Assembly (NCBI GenBank): GCA_018136815.1
Contig: CM030936.1
Coordinates: 2,082,569-2,146,568, forward strand
Direction of reading: 5' to 3'
Length of the DNA: 64,000 nucleotides
Origin: Isochrysis galbana
Lineage: Eukaryota; Haptophyta; Isochrysidales; Isochrysidaceae
The first letter of the stretch is position 1. Each line of letters starts with the position of its first letter. A program made the position numbers and the translations under genes. The notes below the pieces were generated by a model. That model saw only the letters and a program-made list of their open reading frames with translations, did not search any database and was not told where the DNA came from. This document shows, piece after piece, positions 9,457 through 19,150 of the stretch.

Positions 9457-9930
9457 TCATTTTCCGTACAAGTCGGAAAGCATCTGCTCCATGGATGGCT
9501 CAACGGTCGGCATCACGCCAATTGCCTCCGTTGGAGGGGATTCCATGGCTGTCAATGTCAGATAAAAGAAAACAAGAACACCGATCCCTAGCGTCACCCC
9601 AATGGCTGCCAGAATGGGCGAGCGGCCGAAGACGGAAGCGAACGGTGCGACAAGTCCAAGAACCAAGCCGGCAACGCTTGATATTCCAAATCGCATGAAG
9701 CGGGAAACATTCTCCCAGAAGGGAGCCTCCTCCATGCGCACGTCTCCAGATCGGCGAGGGAGAAGCACGGTGGGACCCGCTCGGTGACACCAGTGGGGCG
9801 AGTTGGGTGCGAGAGGCACAGCGCACAGTGGCGTTGAAGCACCGTGCGCAAGGACAGGCCTAGCCGTGTTTACGACCAGCGCGATCGCCACGGCGGGAGC
9901 CAGGACCGAGAGCATCAGCGCAGATCTCAT
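9457..9930 (-). CDS. ycf33: Ycf33 / DUF751 family protein, nucleus-encoded and plastid-directed
   Basis: 157 residues. Residues 1-29 form a signal-peptide-like hydrophobic leader ending ARPVLAHG. Residues 30-65 are a basic linker that could serve as a transit peptide. Residues 70-129 match the Ycf33/DUF751 family, which occurs only in phototrophs: FWENVSRFMRFGISS, a first membrane helix at about 82-100, the short loop FGRSP, and a second helix at about 106-126 ending FFYLTLTAM. A 28-residue acidic tail follows. The family function is unknown; it is presumably a thylakoid membrane protein. In red algal plastids the gene is plastid-encoded, so this copy suggests gene transfer to the nucleus. 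The two-part leader fits import through a complex plastid. Single exon; the start at 9930 gives the best signal peptide. Confidence 0.8.
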   Translation of the reverse strand: MRSALMLSVLAPAVAIALVVNTARPVLAHGASTPLCAVPLAPNSPHWCHRAGPTVLLPRRSGDVRMEEAPFWENVSRFMRFGISSVAGLVLGLVAPFASVFGRSPILAAIGVTLGIGVLVFFYLTLTAMESPPTEAIGVMPTVEPSMEQMLSDLYGK

Positions 9931-10302
9931 CGAGCGAGGCGCGAGATGCTGGGGAGTCGTTGCGAGAGGTGGGGATGTCTGCGAGAGGGCGCGCGCCGTC
10001 TGCTCACCCTTCTCTTTCTTTTAGCTCTGGAGTAGGAGTAGAGCTAGCGATTCATTCACACTTGGATAGGAGTACTTCAGTGTTGGGTGCTCATTAACTT
10101 TTTGAGATAAGTAGACTCTGGGGATGTGTTACCAAGACCATCGTAAATAAGACGTAGTAAGACAGTCATGGCAGCACCGGGCGACATTCGTAAATAAGAC
10201 GTAAGACACTTGTAAGACACTTGTAAGACACTTGTAAGACATCATGTGAGACACTGTTACCCGGGCACGCGCTCTTCAAATCTTCAAATGGGCGCCGCCC
10301 AA
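9931..10302. other. Upstream region with short tandem repeat GTAAGACACTT
   Basis: This is the 5' flank of the Ycf33-like gene. At about 10200-10240 the 11-bp unit GTAAGACACTT is repeated three to four times, preceded by related words GTAAATAAGACGTA near 10144 and 10190. I see no gene. Confidence 0.6.
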
Positions 10303-11265
10303 CCTACTTTTATAAGTGGGGGTCAATGGGGGCCTCGCGCCCCCCCCTCTCCATCGCGGACACCCCCCGGGGTGGGCCCGTACAATCAACCCCAGCCCCT
10401 GCCCTTTGGCAGGGGCTGGGCAATCAACACTCTGGCCCAGACCCCTAGTGGGCGCGGGCCGAGACTCGCACTCCCACGCCCAGCATGGGCCTGCCCTCGA
10501 GCTGACTCCCCCCCCTCCCCTGGTCGCCAGGCATACAGAGGCCACTGGGAGGCTCCAATGGCCAGCGTGGCAAGCGTGGGAGAGGCAGGGGGGGCCAGGG
10601 GCTGAGCCCCAGCCTCCACTGCCCCCTGAGCTGCCCTTGCTGGCCCTCTGGGAGCCCCCAAAGGCCCTCTGAGAGCAGGCCGTGGCGCGCCGCATGGCGA
10701 CGCGCCGCAGGGAGAGGGGCGGAGGAGAATGGAGAGAGGGAGAGGGGGGAATTTGCGCCCCCCCGATGGAGTGCGGTAAGAAACGGGCCCCGTTTGCGTT
10801 AGCAAACGGGCGAAGGGGGGCGGCTGGCGACAGGAGGGGCGAGAAGAAGGGAGTGGCTCAAGACGTCCCTGTGGCAGGTATCGGGGGGCGCAGTCATTTA
10901 TTTCTTCGAGGACTGCTCGCGGCGCGAGCTGTAAGGGCCGTTCTGCTTCACGACGAGAGGTCCCTCCCCCCCCCCCGGTGTTTTTCCCCGGAGAGTCGGC
11001 CGGCGTCGACCGGTCCGCCTCAATGGGTTTTCCCTCATTGTAACTTGTGGGGAGTTATAATGGGAGCCGGGGGTTTGCGAGGGGGGAGATTTGAAGGGAT
11101 GCATTGGTGTATGTGTCTGTGCCATCACTTCAAGGCGTGCGGGCAAGTGCGCTGAGGGGTGGAGAAGGGCCGGGGGAGTGGGGGTGTAGAAAGTTTTCCT
11201 ACGTGAGTAGAAAGTAGAGGGTCCACGGCCGCGTGTGCGGTGAGACTATTAAAAGGTTTATTTAT
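10303..11265 (+). repeat. Family A composite element A6 (head, body, F block, E tail)
   Basis: It starts with a hairpin CCTACTT-TTAT-AAGTGGG (10303-10320, one U.G pair) and runs through a family A body (10321-10690) that contains a strong inner hairpin near 10393-10418 (CAGCCCCTGCC and GGCAGGGGCTG). Block F (10691-11157) is shared with 19570-20075. It ends with an E-type tail (11158-11265, AGGGCCGGGGGAGTGG through GGCCGCGTGTGCGG to GTGAGACTATTAA). It is non-coding. I found no convincing TSD, so the right edge is approximate. Confidence 0.7.
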
Positions 11266-11695
11266 TGGGTGTCTCTGTCCGTCGTCCTGTCGTCAGTCGT
11301 CATCCGTCGCGCTCTCGCTCTCGTCGCTCTCGCTCTCGTAACACTCATACCCTACAACCTCGCCTCTCCTCGCCAGCCCCTGCCATCACAGCCCTCCTCT
11401 CACTCACCCTCGCCTCTCGCCGCTCGTTCGATGTCGCTCTCGCCGCCGTCCTCGCCCGCCTTCCTCTGCTGACGGGCTTCAGCCCGTCAGCATCTCCGAA
11501 GTCGTCCCCTCAGCCGCGCCTGCCGCCGGCATGCCTCCTTCCTCATTGCTCTCAGGCCCTATGGGCAACTCCAATTCGTCAAATCCGACGCCATAGAATG
11601 CCATAGAAATCCTGCCATATAAACATTCACGCTAGCTAAGCAAGCTCAAAACTTACTTCACCGTCACCACTCCACATCCATACCAACAAATTCAT
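11266..11695. other. Gene-free region, Ser/Leu-coding-biased but no supported gene
   Basis: The stretch is CT-rich. It holds a small inverted repeat near 11470-11490 (CTGACGGGCTTCAGCCCGTCAG), a perfect palindrome-like hairpin. It should include the 3' UTR of the gene ending at 11696. Confidence 0.4.
11470..11491. repeat. Perfect hairpin near the 3' side of the GHKL gene
   Basis: CTGACGGGCT and AGCCCGTCAG are perfect reverse complements separated by two bases. It could form a strong RNA or DNA hairpin. Its function is unknown. Confidence 0.6.
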
Positions 11696-14347
11696 TCACT
11701 GAAGCCATAGCGGGGGCGAAAGATGGAAAATGTTCGATATGTATTCAATAATAAGAGCCTCCTCCGCCTCTTCATGTGCTTTGTCATGGTTGCTGCTCAC
11801 ATTGTGAGCCAACTCATGACAAAAAGTCGTGAACCAATACGAGAAAGCACTGGCTCGATCCAAATCGTGATTTAGCTTGTGGTAGAAGTACGCATTAAAA
11901 AAAATGCGTCCACCTCGATTGAATCCGATCCATTCTCTATCCGATACGAAGATATGTACCTTGGCCATAACTTCGGCTGGAGTGAAGGCGAATAGCTGCA
12001 CAGCAAGATCCAATGCACACAATCCGGCAAGATGCTTTGCAGCTTGTAGCAGCTCGGGCGAAATCGGTTGCAACTGTAATCGACGCTCGATGTAGAGCTC
12101 AAGAAGGTATTCATTGCAGTTTGTATTGAGGCGAATGGGTGTGGCTCTTACCAAGTTCATTTCGCTCATCGGGCTCTCCGTATATTGAACGAGACCGCCT
12201 GGTCGGGAAGGGATGCACAAAGATTCCTCTAGAAGATCAGGTGGAAGTGATGCGTTGAGGCATCGTTGTCGCAACAGCGCTGCGGTGTCGGTCGCACCAG
12301 CGTCGATTGTGGCCGAATTTGAAGTAGTTGACGTGGCACGCTCTGCTCGCTGCCCAACACGGGCTTGGGGCGTACTGCTCACAGAAGAGACGACATCCAA
12401 CGTGGGAGTTGCGTTGTGTGAATTTCCAAGCGCGTTCACTGTACTTGTATATGCTCTGGCCCCATCGGCATCCCCAGCCGTGCTAGCTGCCGGCGCTGGT
12501 GCTCGGACTGTGGGAGGCAAATCTACGTCCGGAAGGTGCTGGGTCTCTCGCCGTAACATTGCAGACTTGATCTGCTGCTCAAGCTTCCTCTTGGCCTGCG
12601 AGGAGAGCGTGCGTCCAATTTCCTCTTGAAGTGCTGTTTGGAAACGCTCAAGGATGCAACTGCCGCCGCATCTCTTGATGCCATCCGGCCCCAAACGTTC
12701 GTCCGCACAGCCCTCGTCAAGCTTTCTGCGCCGCCATTCGTGGACAGCAACACTGTCGAGAAGGTTGATGTCGATGCAGAAGAGTGGCAGCCCCGGCGAA
12801 CTCTGAGTTTGGTGCAAGACAAAGACGACTTGATTCACATTCCCGGGGGGGAATGGCTTGAAGATGATCTGTTCAGCGGTCAAATACCCACGAAACCATT
12901 CAGCCGCCAGTGATCGAAACTTAGCTGCAACGAGGTGCTGTTCATGCGTTGCTGGCTTCCATTCTGGCAGCCGACGTATCTCATCTTCAGCTTGCGCCCA
13001 TAGCTGCTCCATTGTCGGACACTCGCTCGATTTGTGCAGCAGCTTTGCCAGTGGTGCGTGTAGGGGTTTGGGACGACGCCCGAGGTATTCTAGCTGCATC
13101 CACTTGTCACTGTCAGGAATGACCTCCAGCTCATTGACGGGATAGAATGAAAGGGCCGCCTCCGGCGGGACGGTGTTCTGCTTTTTGAAAAAGACACGGA
13201 GTAAAGCCGTTGCGAGAGCCTCGCACGGTAAGAAAGAGTCGCCCAACACGGCTATCTCGTTATCCGTGCTTGTTTTCGCGAGAGCAAGCTCATCGTAGAG
13301 AAATACGGTTAGATCTTGTAGCTCCATCTCACGGCTTTGAAATGCCTGACTACCAGCTGCGAGCTTGAGCATGCTTTTTGTGGCCCGCTCAAATAGTTCT
13401 GGAATCTTTAGGACGAGGAGGCGCGCATCGATGAAATTCCTGTCTCGGCCAAAGGCCAGCCGCGGGTATTCAGACGAACTGCCCACAAAATTGAGACCCA
13501 TGCCAGGTAGCCTTTCATTCGAGCACACAAAGTTCCCTTTGACGTATAGGCGGGACTTGTAGCCCTCGTCGCGAAGAATCTCTAATGAGTCGAGCCGGTA
13601 TCTTGCGCACCGCACATTTTCGAGAAGGAAGAGATGGTGCTCCGGGGTCAGCAGGGTTGGAGTCTCAGGGCCGAGAGCACGGCCTACGACGAAGGAGGTG
13701 TGGCCACAATAGCCGTGCGCAGCGCGTCTGATCTCGCACTGGAGCGTCGTGCCCATATCGACGCCCTGATCACCACTAGCTACATGGGCAAACCGCCACT
13801 CAGTGTCGCCGGTCCAGATCATGACATTCGCGCCAGTGGACAAGAGCCGATTGATTTCGACCTTCATGCCCTCGCCGAAGCAGCCGGCGGCATCGGCGCT
13901 CCGCTTCTCCGAGCGTCCGAGCGCCAGGATCGACGGGCTCAGCACCGTGCCGAAGTTAGTGAGCTGCACAAATTCGTGGTCACCCTGAGTCCACTGCAGC
14001 ACATACCCAGCGCACTCCTCATGCGCCTCCCCGAGGAAGACGGCGGCAAGACGGGCTCCTGGCGCGTCCCCCGTGACGTATGTGACATATGGCTTTGTGC
14101 CAGCCGACACAAGCACCTCGTCGAACCAGTTCTGCACCAGCTCTCGCACGCCACTGAAGCCAGAAATCTGTTGGAGGTAGCTGGGCGCCAGGTTGAGGTC
14201 TCGCACCACCAGCTCAGGCCCGCGGTGAGCGTGCGCGGGGCGCTCGGCGAGTGCGCGCGGCTTAATCGTTTGCGCAAGCACTTGCCGGCTCACCTCCGCC
14301 GCCCAGTACCCCTCCAGCGCAACAGTGCGGCCTGGGAGAGGGAGCAT
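11696..14347 (-). CDS. GHKL-ATPase-like protein with C-terminal HELAH metalloprotease-like motif
   Basis: 883 residues in one exon. Residues about 60-250 look like a GHKL (Hsp90/histidine-kinase type) ATPase fold. The first helix is VRELVQNWFDEV (E69, N73, D76). A second motif is LTNFGTVL (129-136), and a glycine motif is GCFGEGMK (155-162). A long middle region of unknown fold (about 250-600) and a low-complexity Thr/Ala/Ser linker (about 610-690) follow. The C-terminus contains CHELAHNVSSNHDKAHE, giving H844-E-L-A-H848 and a third possible zinc ligand at H854 or D855, at the spacing of metzincin-type HExxHxxxxxH sites. Together these suggest an ATP-driven, chaperone-like protein with a zinc peptidase-like tail. 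I do not recognise a named family. The start at 14347 follows a TC-rich leader. Confidence 0.65.
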   Translation of the reverse strand: MLPLPGRTVALEGYWAAEVSRQVLAQTIKPRALAERPAHAHRGPELVVRDLNLAPSYLQQISGFSGVRELVQNWFDEVLVSAGTKPYVTYVTGDAPGARLAAVFLGEAHEECAGYVLQWTQGDHEFVQLTNFGTVLSPSILALGRSEKRSADAAGCFGEGMKVEINRLLSTGANVMIWTGDTEWRFAHVASGDQGVDMGTTLQCEIRRAAHGYCGHTSFVVGRALGPETPTLLTPEHHLFLLENVRCARYRLDSLEILRDEGYKSRLYVKGNFVCSNERLPGMGLNFVGSSSEYPRLAFGRDRNFIDARLLVLKIPELFERATKSMLKLAAGSQAFQSREMELQDLTVFLYDELALAKTSTDNEIAVLGDSFLPCEALATALLRVFFKKQNTVPPEAALSFYPVNELEVIPDSDKWMQLEYLGRRPKPLHAPLAKLLHKSSECPTMEQLWAQAEDEIRRLPEWKPATHEQHLVAAKFRSLAAEWFRGYLTAEQIIFKPFPPGNVNQVVFVLHQTQSSPGLPLFCIDINLLDSVAVHEWRRRKLDEGCADERLGPDGIKRCGGSCILERFQTALQEEIGRTLSSQAKRKLEQQIKSAMLRRETQHLPDVDLPPTVRAPAPAASTAGDADGARAYTSTVNALGNSHNATPTLDVVSSVSSTPQARVGQRAERATSTTSNSATIDAGATDTAALLRQRCLNASLPPDLLEESLCIPSRPGGLVQYTESPMSEMNLVRATPIRLNTNCNEYLLELYIERRLQLQPISPELLQAAKHLAGLCALDLAVQLFAFTPAEVMAKVHIFVSDREWIGFNRGGRIFFNAYFYHKLNHDLDRASAFSYWFTTFCHELAHNVSSNHDKAHEEAEEALIIEYISNIFHLSPPLWLQ

Positions 14348-15163
14348 GCACTTCTGCGCCCGATCGCTAGAGGTGCACCCAGAGAAGATGCGGGAACAGC
14401 GGGCGAGGGAGAGAGAAGAGAGAGAGAGAGTGAATCTGGATTTTTGAGGTGCGTCGGCGTGTTGGTACTATATGATGAGCCCCTCATTTCTTTGAACCCT
14501 GGAGACCCAATTTTTCTGGTCGGAGTTGATCGCTTACAGACGGAAAGGACGGGGGGAATTCAAGTAAATCCTTCACGCTTTCCGGTGGAGAATGGAGGGA
14601 AAGAGCAGAGAAGCACGACGACGCCTTGCTCTCTCTGGCTGCCGTGTACCTTTTGTGTGCGAGTCGCGTCTAGGACGGCTGCGGTTAGCTTGCAAATCGA
14701 GGAGGTCCGTTCGAGGGGACTGAAGGGCGACTCAACACGGCCAGACCCTAAACTTTACACTCAACGGAGGGTTTTCATCGAGTCGCTGCTGGACGCTCAC
14801 CCCCCCCCGGACTACAATATCAATGTCCTTAGACCGTGATGCTGCACTCCGACTTGCGTGCTCCGTGTGTACTCAACTCCTAGCACCCCTGTCCTTCCCC
14901 TTGGTATTTTTTGACCATAGCTTGGGGCCCCACTAAAGGCACTCAGCCATGGCCATGGAGGGTGGTCAGGGTCAGGCTGCCAGCACACCAACAGCTTCAG
15001 TTTCGCACCTTCACAGCCGGTAAACGGCCGTCAGCCCGAGACCATAACCGTCAGCCCGATTTCATAAAACGAGCGTATTTGCAATGAAAATTTCCACCTG
15101 CTGCCATGTAAATTTGCGAATGTGCATTGCTATGATCATGGCGTTTGCTTAGCACATGTAGAT
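14348..15163. other. Upstream region of the GHKL gene, no gene seen
   Basis: It contains a GA-rich run (about 14400-14430). Two similar words stating AACCGTCAGCCCGA or close variants lie around 15020-15060. A related word with GGCCGTCGGTCGGAGACC appears at 22440. No gene is supported. Confidence 0.4.
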
Positions 15164-15650
15164 GTCAACTAAGTTTATACTTGGTTGACCCATGGGGGGG
15201 CACGAGCCCCCCCCTCTCTCCACTCCTCCCCTGCCATGGGGGAGGAACCACCCATCCTCCTGGCACGCCTGATGGTTTGCCAGGAGGCCACCGCCCTACT
15301 GACCCACTCCCTTCCCCACAGGCTCGCCCCATTCGCCCATCCTGGCCCGTCGTGACCAGCCCATCGCTCCAACCCCCCCTCCCCCCCTGGTCGACAGGCA
15401 GACAGGTGCAGATTGGGGGCCCCAGAGGCTCAGGAGCGCCAGCGAGGGAGAGGCAGGGGAGGCCAGGGCCCAGTCCCAGCCTCCTCTGCCCCCAGAGCTG
15501 GCCTCCAGGAGCCTCCAGGGGTCGCCAGGGGCGGCTGCAGGCTTGCCGCAGGCGCGCCATCGCGCGTGCCGCAGGAGAGGGGAGAGAGAGCGCGGAGAAG
15601 GGGGTGGGCGGAGCGAGAGCTCCGCTCACCGAAAAATAGGTAAGTCCCCC
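15164..15650 (+). repeat. Family A element, copy A1
   Basis: It opens with a 10-bp stem hairpin (15164-15189, arms GTCAACTAAG and CTTGGTTGAC, loop TTTATA, one U.G pair). The usual family A hairpin series follows: G7/C7 around CACGAG, CCTCCCC/GGGGGAGG, and CTCCTGGCA/TGCCAGGAG-like. The body ends with GGAGCGAGAGCTCC and then AATAG-GTAAGT. Downstream, 15660-15735 matches 32720-32790 instead of the E tail found in copy A5. The open frames across it differ between copies, so it is non-coding. Confidence 0.8.
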
Positions 15651-15740
15651 TTCCAGCGAGAGAAAGCAGAGAATTATAACGATAAATGCCGAACGACGAA
15701 GAGAAGAGCGAAGAGCGAAGCCTAACGAGTGTCGACTCGG
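15651..15740 (+). repeat. Short dispersed repeat shared with 32720-32790
   Basis: Shared words include GAGAATTATAACGATAAA and CCTAACGAGTGTCGA. In both places it adjoins a LINE or family A unit, so it is probably an element end. The repeat is non-coding. Confidence 0.6.
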
Positions 15741-15844
15741 GAATGCGGCGACATATTATGGATACATCCATTATCCATTCGCTTCTACTGTTATAATCTC
15801 TTTGCGTGGTGCGTGGGGAGTCCTGCAGCTTCTCCTACAGCTTC

Positions 15845-16022
15845 CCCCGCGGGTCTTACGGGTTCCCCCGCCGATTTCCCCCCCGCGGGTCTTACGGGTT
15901 CCCCCGCCGGGTCTTACGGGTTCCCCCGCCGGGTCTTACGGGTTCCCCCGCCGATTTCCCCCCGCGGGTCTTACGGGTTCCCCCCGCGGATCTTACGGGT
16001 TCCCCCGCCGATCTTACGGGCT
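15845..16022 (+). repeat. Minisatellite, seven units around TCTTACGGG
   Basis: The unit GGGTCTTACGGGTTCCCC with CGCC (about 22 bp) alternates with a 35-bp version that adds GATTTCCCCCCGC. Seven copies of TCTTACGGG are present. All three plus-strand frames stay open over it (Gly-Ser-Tyr-Gly-Phe-Pro type repeats). This follows from the repeat, not from a gene. Confidence 0.9.
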
Positions 16023-16071
16023 CTTCTCCCGTCGTTCTCTCATTTCTCTGCACGTGGTTGTCGCGCGCGTT

Positions 16072-16232
16072 CTACTGTGTTACTATAAGTGTCGCGCGCG
16101 TTACCGTGAATGTGCGTGCGTGCAAATGTAGGAAATCTTATCCGTTTGAGATTACTCTGGCGATGCGTTCGGCGATGGCGCTCCGCGCTCCGCCTCGCAC
16201 AAGCCGCGATGGTTGCCGCATGGGCACCAGCG
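16072..16232 (+). repeat. Dispersed repeat H, copy 1
   Basis: Its reverse complement is found at 43480-43660. Shared words include GAATGTGCGTGCG and CGGCGATGGCGCTC, ending near CATGGGCACCA and CGCGAT. It adjoins family A copy A2. I see no coding potential. Confidence 0.65.
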
Positions 16233-16528
16233 CGATACATGGCGCTCCTGAGCTCTGGGGCCCCCACGCTGCACGCTGCACCTGTCTGCCTGTCGACCAG
16301 GGGGGAGGGGGGGTTGGAGCGATGGGCTGGCCACGACGGGCCAGGACGAGCGAACTAGGCGTGCCTGTCAGTGGGAGAGTGGGTCAGCAGGGCAGTGTGC
16401 TCCCGGCAAGCCATCGGGCATGCCAGGAGGACGGGCGGTTCCCTCCCCCTCCCCACGGCAAGGGAGGAGTGGAGGGGGGGGGGGGGGGATCGTGCCCCCC
16501 CATGTGTGAACCAAGTATAAACTTAGTT
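16233..16528 (-). repeat. Family A element, copy A2 (truncated)
   Basis: On the minus strand it starts with hairpin AACTAAG-TTTATA-CTTGGTT (plus 16509-16528, one U.G pair), followed by the ATGGGGGGGCACGA run and the family A 5' half. It stops at the GCGCTCCTGAGC block, so the 3' half and tail are missing. Confidence 0.75.
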
Positions 16529-16883
16529 GTTAGGAGAGAGCATGAGCATAATATGCTATTTTGGCCGAAACCTTGGCTTTTGAGTTACCACATGTATATC
16601 CTCATTAATTGTTCCTAGTGCACCAAGGCATCATTGCCTCAGCAATGGTAACACTAGCCTACCGTAGGGCTCTTAGGCAATATTGACTCTTGCCATGCCC
16701 CATGTTGCTACTACAGTATAAATGCACGCTGGGCGATCATGATGGACAAAATGCACAGTCTCACACGCAGGCAAGGCACACACACCATCCAGTCGAGGCA
16801 CAAAAAAGGGAAAATCGGTTGTGATGGGGGCAAGGCCGGCAGGCGAGGAGGAGCGTGCGATAGAGAGCCACTATGATGAGGCA
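16529..16883. other. 3' flank of the TPR gene
   Basis: No gene is recognisable here. The region is less G/C-rich than its neighbours and should hold the 3' UTR of the minus-strand gene that ends at 16884. Confidence 0.4.
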
Positions 16884-18206
16884 TCACGACGAGCCCAGAA
16901 TGTCGGGTAAACTTCGAGGGGCAACTGCTGGCGCAGTGAACAATTCTTCCAGAGTGAACAATCCCTTGGCAGTCATTGTCCCACTAACCACAGGTTCCAA
17001 GGCGTTCTCATACGAATCACGTGAAACCTGCATTCGATGAGGCTCAGAGCGATCGTACTTCGCCGATGCTGATTGTGCCCGCATGCTAGGTTGCCCACCT
17101 TTACAATTTGCGGTGCTATTGCATCTGCTTTGTGTGGTCGATGGACGCGGTGGCAAACTTGACGAGCTGCTGGCGGTACTGTTCGCTCCATTTCCACTCC
17201 TAGGTCGCCAACGTGTATGTGACCATGGTTTTGCTGACACCGGCCGTTGACCACACCGCGAAGCAGCAAACTGGGACGCCTGGGATCTCTGTTTTGCCTG
17301 GTCATACGAATCGGCCAGAAAGGCGGCCATCGGATCCTCAATGCAACCCTTCCCTTTCTTAGCCGCCATCAGTGCTGCGCGATACGTATTTATGTGACCA
17401 TGGATTGATCCCATTCGTTCTTGCTGTACAGCAAGGTTGTGAAGGGCAGCACACAAGAGTGACGTCTCGGGATCCTCGCCACGCGCTGAGGCGACGGCTG
17501 TGACCATTTGTAGCGCCTGCTGGGCCATGTCAAGCGCCTCACGATGACGGCCTAGCTCAGCAAGCACACTTGTCATATTCAAGGCAACATGAACTGAAAC
17601 ATTGTCCTCTGCAGCATACCCATTATGTCGGGCAACGGGCAGCCCTTGCTTGGTCACCCGCAGGAGACAGCGGAGAGCCCTTTGGGGCTGGCCAATACGA
17701 GAGTAATAAATCGAAAGATTGTTCAGTGTCACGCTTTGAAGCGACGTGGATGCAGAAGGTAGGTGGAGAGCATTTTGCAGATAGTCGAACGCAGCCTGGA
17801 ACGAAAACCCTGGAGTCCCCTTCTGCATGGCCATCAAGGCGAGTTCATTCAGCAGCCGGACCGCTGATGAGGCCACCTTCATCGTTTCTGGTGCTCCCTT
17901 CCCATGTAGCATCGTCTGTTCGCGCACAAGCCGGCCGATTGCGTGGATGGCGTCGACATGCTGCGAAGCCTCATGGAGTGACGTCACCGTGGGCGCGATA
18001 GCCAGCCGTGGTGCTAAGTTCCTCTGCGGTTGGGCCGAGTGTGGTCGCCTTGAGCTTGCAGACACGGGACGCTGCGACTGCCCAACCGCGAGCACGCGAG
18101 GCTGCGGCTGCTCGGCCATGGCGAGCTCATCCGCCATCCCCGCCCGTCGGTCGGCCCTGCTGCCGTTGGGCGAGGGAGACAGACGTTTTGTTTTCCATAT
18201 TCGCAC
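16884..18206 (-). CDS. TPR-repeat protein with RPxSA-type linear motifs
   Basis: 440 residues. The middle part (about 80-310) is helical and TPR-like, with repeated hairpins such as SVTLNNLSIYYSRIGQPQRAL, VALNMTSVLAELGRHREAL and ALHNLAVQQERMGSIHGHI. The N- and C-terminal parts are rich in Ser, Arg and Pro and carry the recurrent motif RPVSA or close forms (RPVSASS, RPHSA, RPVSAKP, AQSASA). Such motifs are common in axonemal and microtubule-associated proteins, so a flagellar or scaffold role is possible. That is inference. The start at 18206 is the first Met; Met-24 (MADELAMAEQ) is an equally good start. Confidence 0.7.
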   Translation of the reverse strand: MRIWKTKRLSPSPNGSRADRRAGMADELAMAEQPQPRVLAVGQSQRPVSASSRRPHSAQPQRNLAPRLAIAPTVTSLHEASQHVDAIHAIGRLVREQTMLHGKGAPETMKVASSAVRLLNELALMAMQKGTPGFSFQAAFDYLQNALHLPSASTSLQSVTLNNLSIYYSRIGQPQRALRCLLRVTKQGLPVARHNGYAAEDNVSVHVALNMTSVLAELGRHREALDMAQQALQMVTAVASARGEDPETSLLCAALHNLAVQQERMGSIHGHINTYRAALMAAKKGKGCIEDPMAAFLADSYDQAKQRSQASQFAASRCGQRPVSAKPWSHTRWRPRSGNGANSTASSSSSLPPRPSTTQSRCNSTANCKGGQPSMRAQSASAKYDRSEPHRMQVSRDSYENALEPVVSGTMTAKGLFTLEELFTAPAVAPRSLPDILGSS

Positions 18207-18769
18207 GACTCCGTCTCTAGGAGTAAAGTAGGAGTTCCTCCTGTGACCTGTGTGACCTGTGACTTGAGCTCTACTCTAGGCCCAGATAGAAATATGCAAG
18301 ATATGTTTTGCATATTTTGGCCCTTTTCCGGTGATTTTGCATATCTCTGCATATTTTGCATGATTGATGCACATTTTGGGGGGTTGAGGGTTAAGGGGGG
18401 CTCGGCCCTCGCTCCCCGGTGCCCGGCTCCGGCTCCCCATTTGAGTGATGTCGTGATGTCCCATAATTGACTTAACGACACCTGTAGACAAACGTAAACG
18501 CGCGTGTTGCTCGCCTCATTCTGTCTCTCCATTCACGGGGTTTTCTGGGTCGTTCTCTTCTCGAGTTCGCCCCGCTCCATCGCCGCTGTCTTGGTGTCTT
18601 GGTTGTTGGTTATTGCCCGTTGGTATTCACCTGCGGACTAATGCTAATGCTAATTCGAATTACTATGTCTAATTCTCGCATTTCTTACCTTTTTTTGATC
18701 TGTTTGTGACGGTCCTTTTTTTGTCGCTTTTGGTGCTTTTCTAGGTCGTCGCGTGCCGCCTGCGCGCGC
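18207..18769. other. Upstream region with GCATATTTT words and a D-motif
   Basis: At 18285-18375 the word GCATATTTTG or GCATATC recurs about four times. At 18452-18480 the motif GATGTCCCATAATTGAC followed by GACACC resembles motifs at 30557 and 43970. No gene is supported. Confidence 0.5.
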
Positions 18770-19005
18770 CATGGCCCCCCTGTAGGTCCACCCAGCTGGC
18801 CGGCTGGGCGGCTCATGGGGGCAATGGAGGCTGGGGCTTCGCCCCTTGGCCCCCCTGCCTCCACGTCGCTCGCCCCGCCGGCCTCGGGGGCCGTCCAAGT
18901 CGCCCGTCGTCCGTCAGTCTGTGGCTCAGAGATGGTGGGGGGAAGTCAGTCAGTACGCTTTGGGGTGAGGATGGGCGAAGGCGAAGGGTTGCGCGTCGCG
19001 GTGTG
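18770..19005 (-). repeat. Family A 3'-half fragment (A8)
   Basis: The minus strand matches the family A body around the GAGGCCAGGGGCTGAGCCCC-type block. Head and tail are missing. Confidence 0.5.
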
Positions 19006-19010
19006 CTGTT

Positions 19011-19150
19011 GTCGCATTCGCGATCGACCTCGTCCGCGCCCTTTGACTTTACTCGTTAGTCGTTCTGCTCGTTACTCGTTATTCGTGACTCGTGACTCGA
19101 TCCTTGCCCGGTTGCGCCTCCTTGTAGCCTGTGCATCCTGATTCCCCAAG
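19011..19150 (+). repeat. Dispersed repeat I, copy 1 (GTCGCATTCGCGATCGAC box)
   Basis: It opens with GTCGCATTCGCGATCGAC (19011-19028) and continues with Thr/Arg-type words ACTCGT repeated, similar to 25605-25770. The box recurs at 25605, 41845 and 46200. It is non-coding. Confidence 0.6.

Noticed and set aside
13634-14839. 401-codon plus-strand open frame
   Set aside because: It lies antisense to the GHKL-ATPase gene, has no recognisable domain and is explained by GC-rich codon bias of the real gene.
15145-15640. Long open frames on both strands across family A copies
   Set aside because: Frames and stops differ between copies A1, A3 and A5, so they follow from GC richness and repeats rather than selection on a protein.
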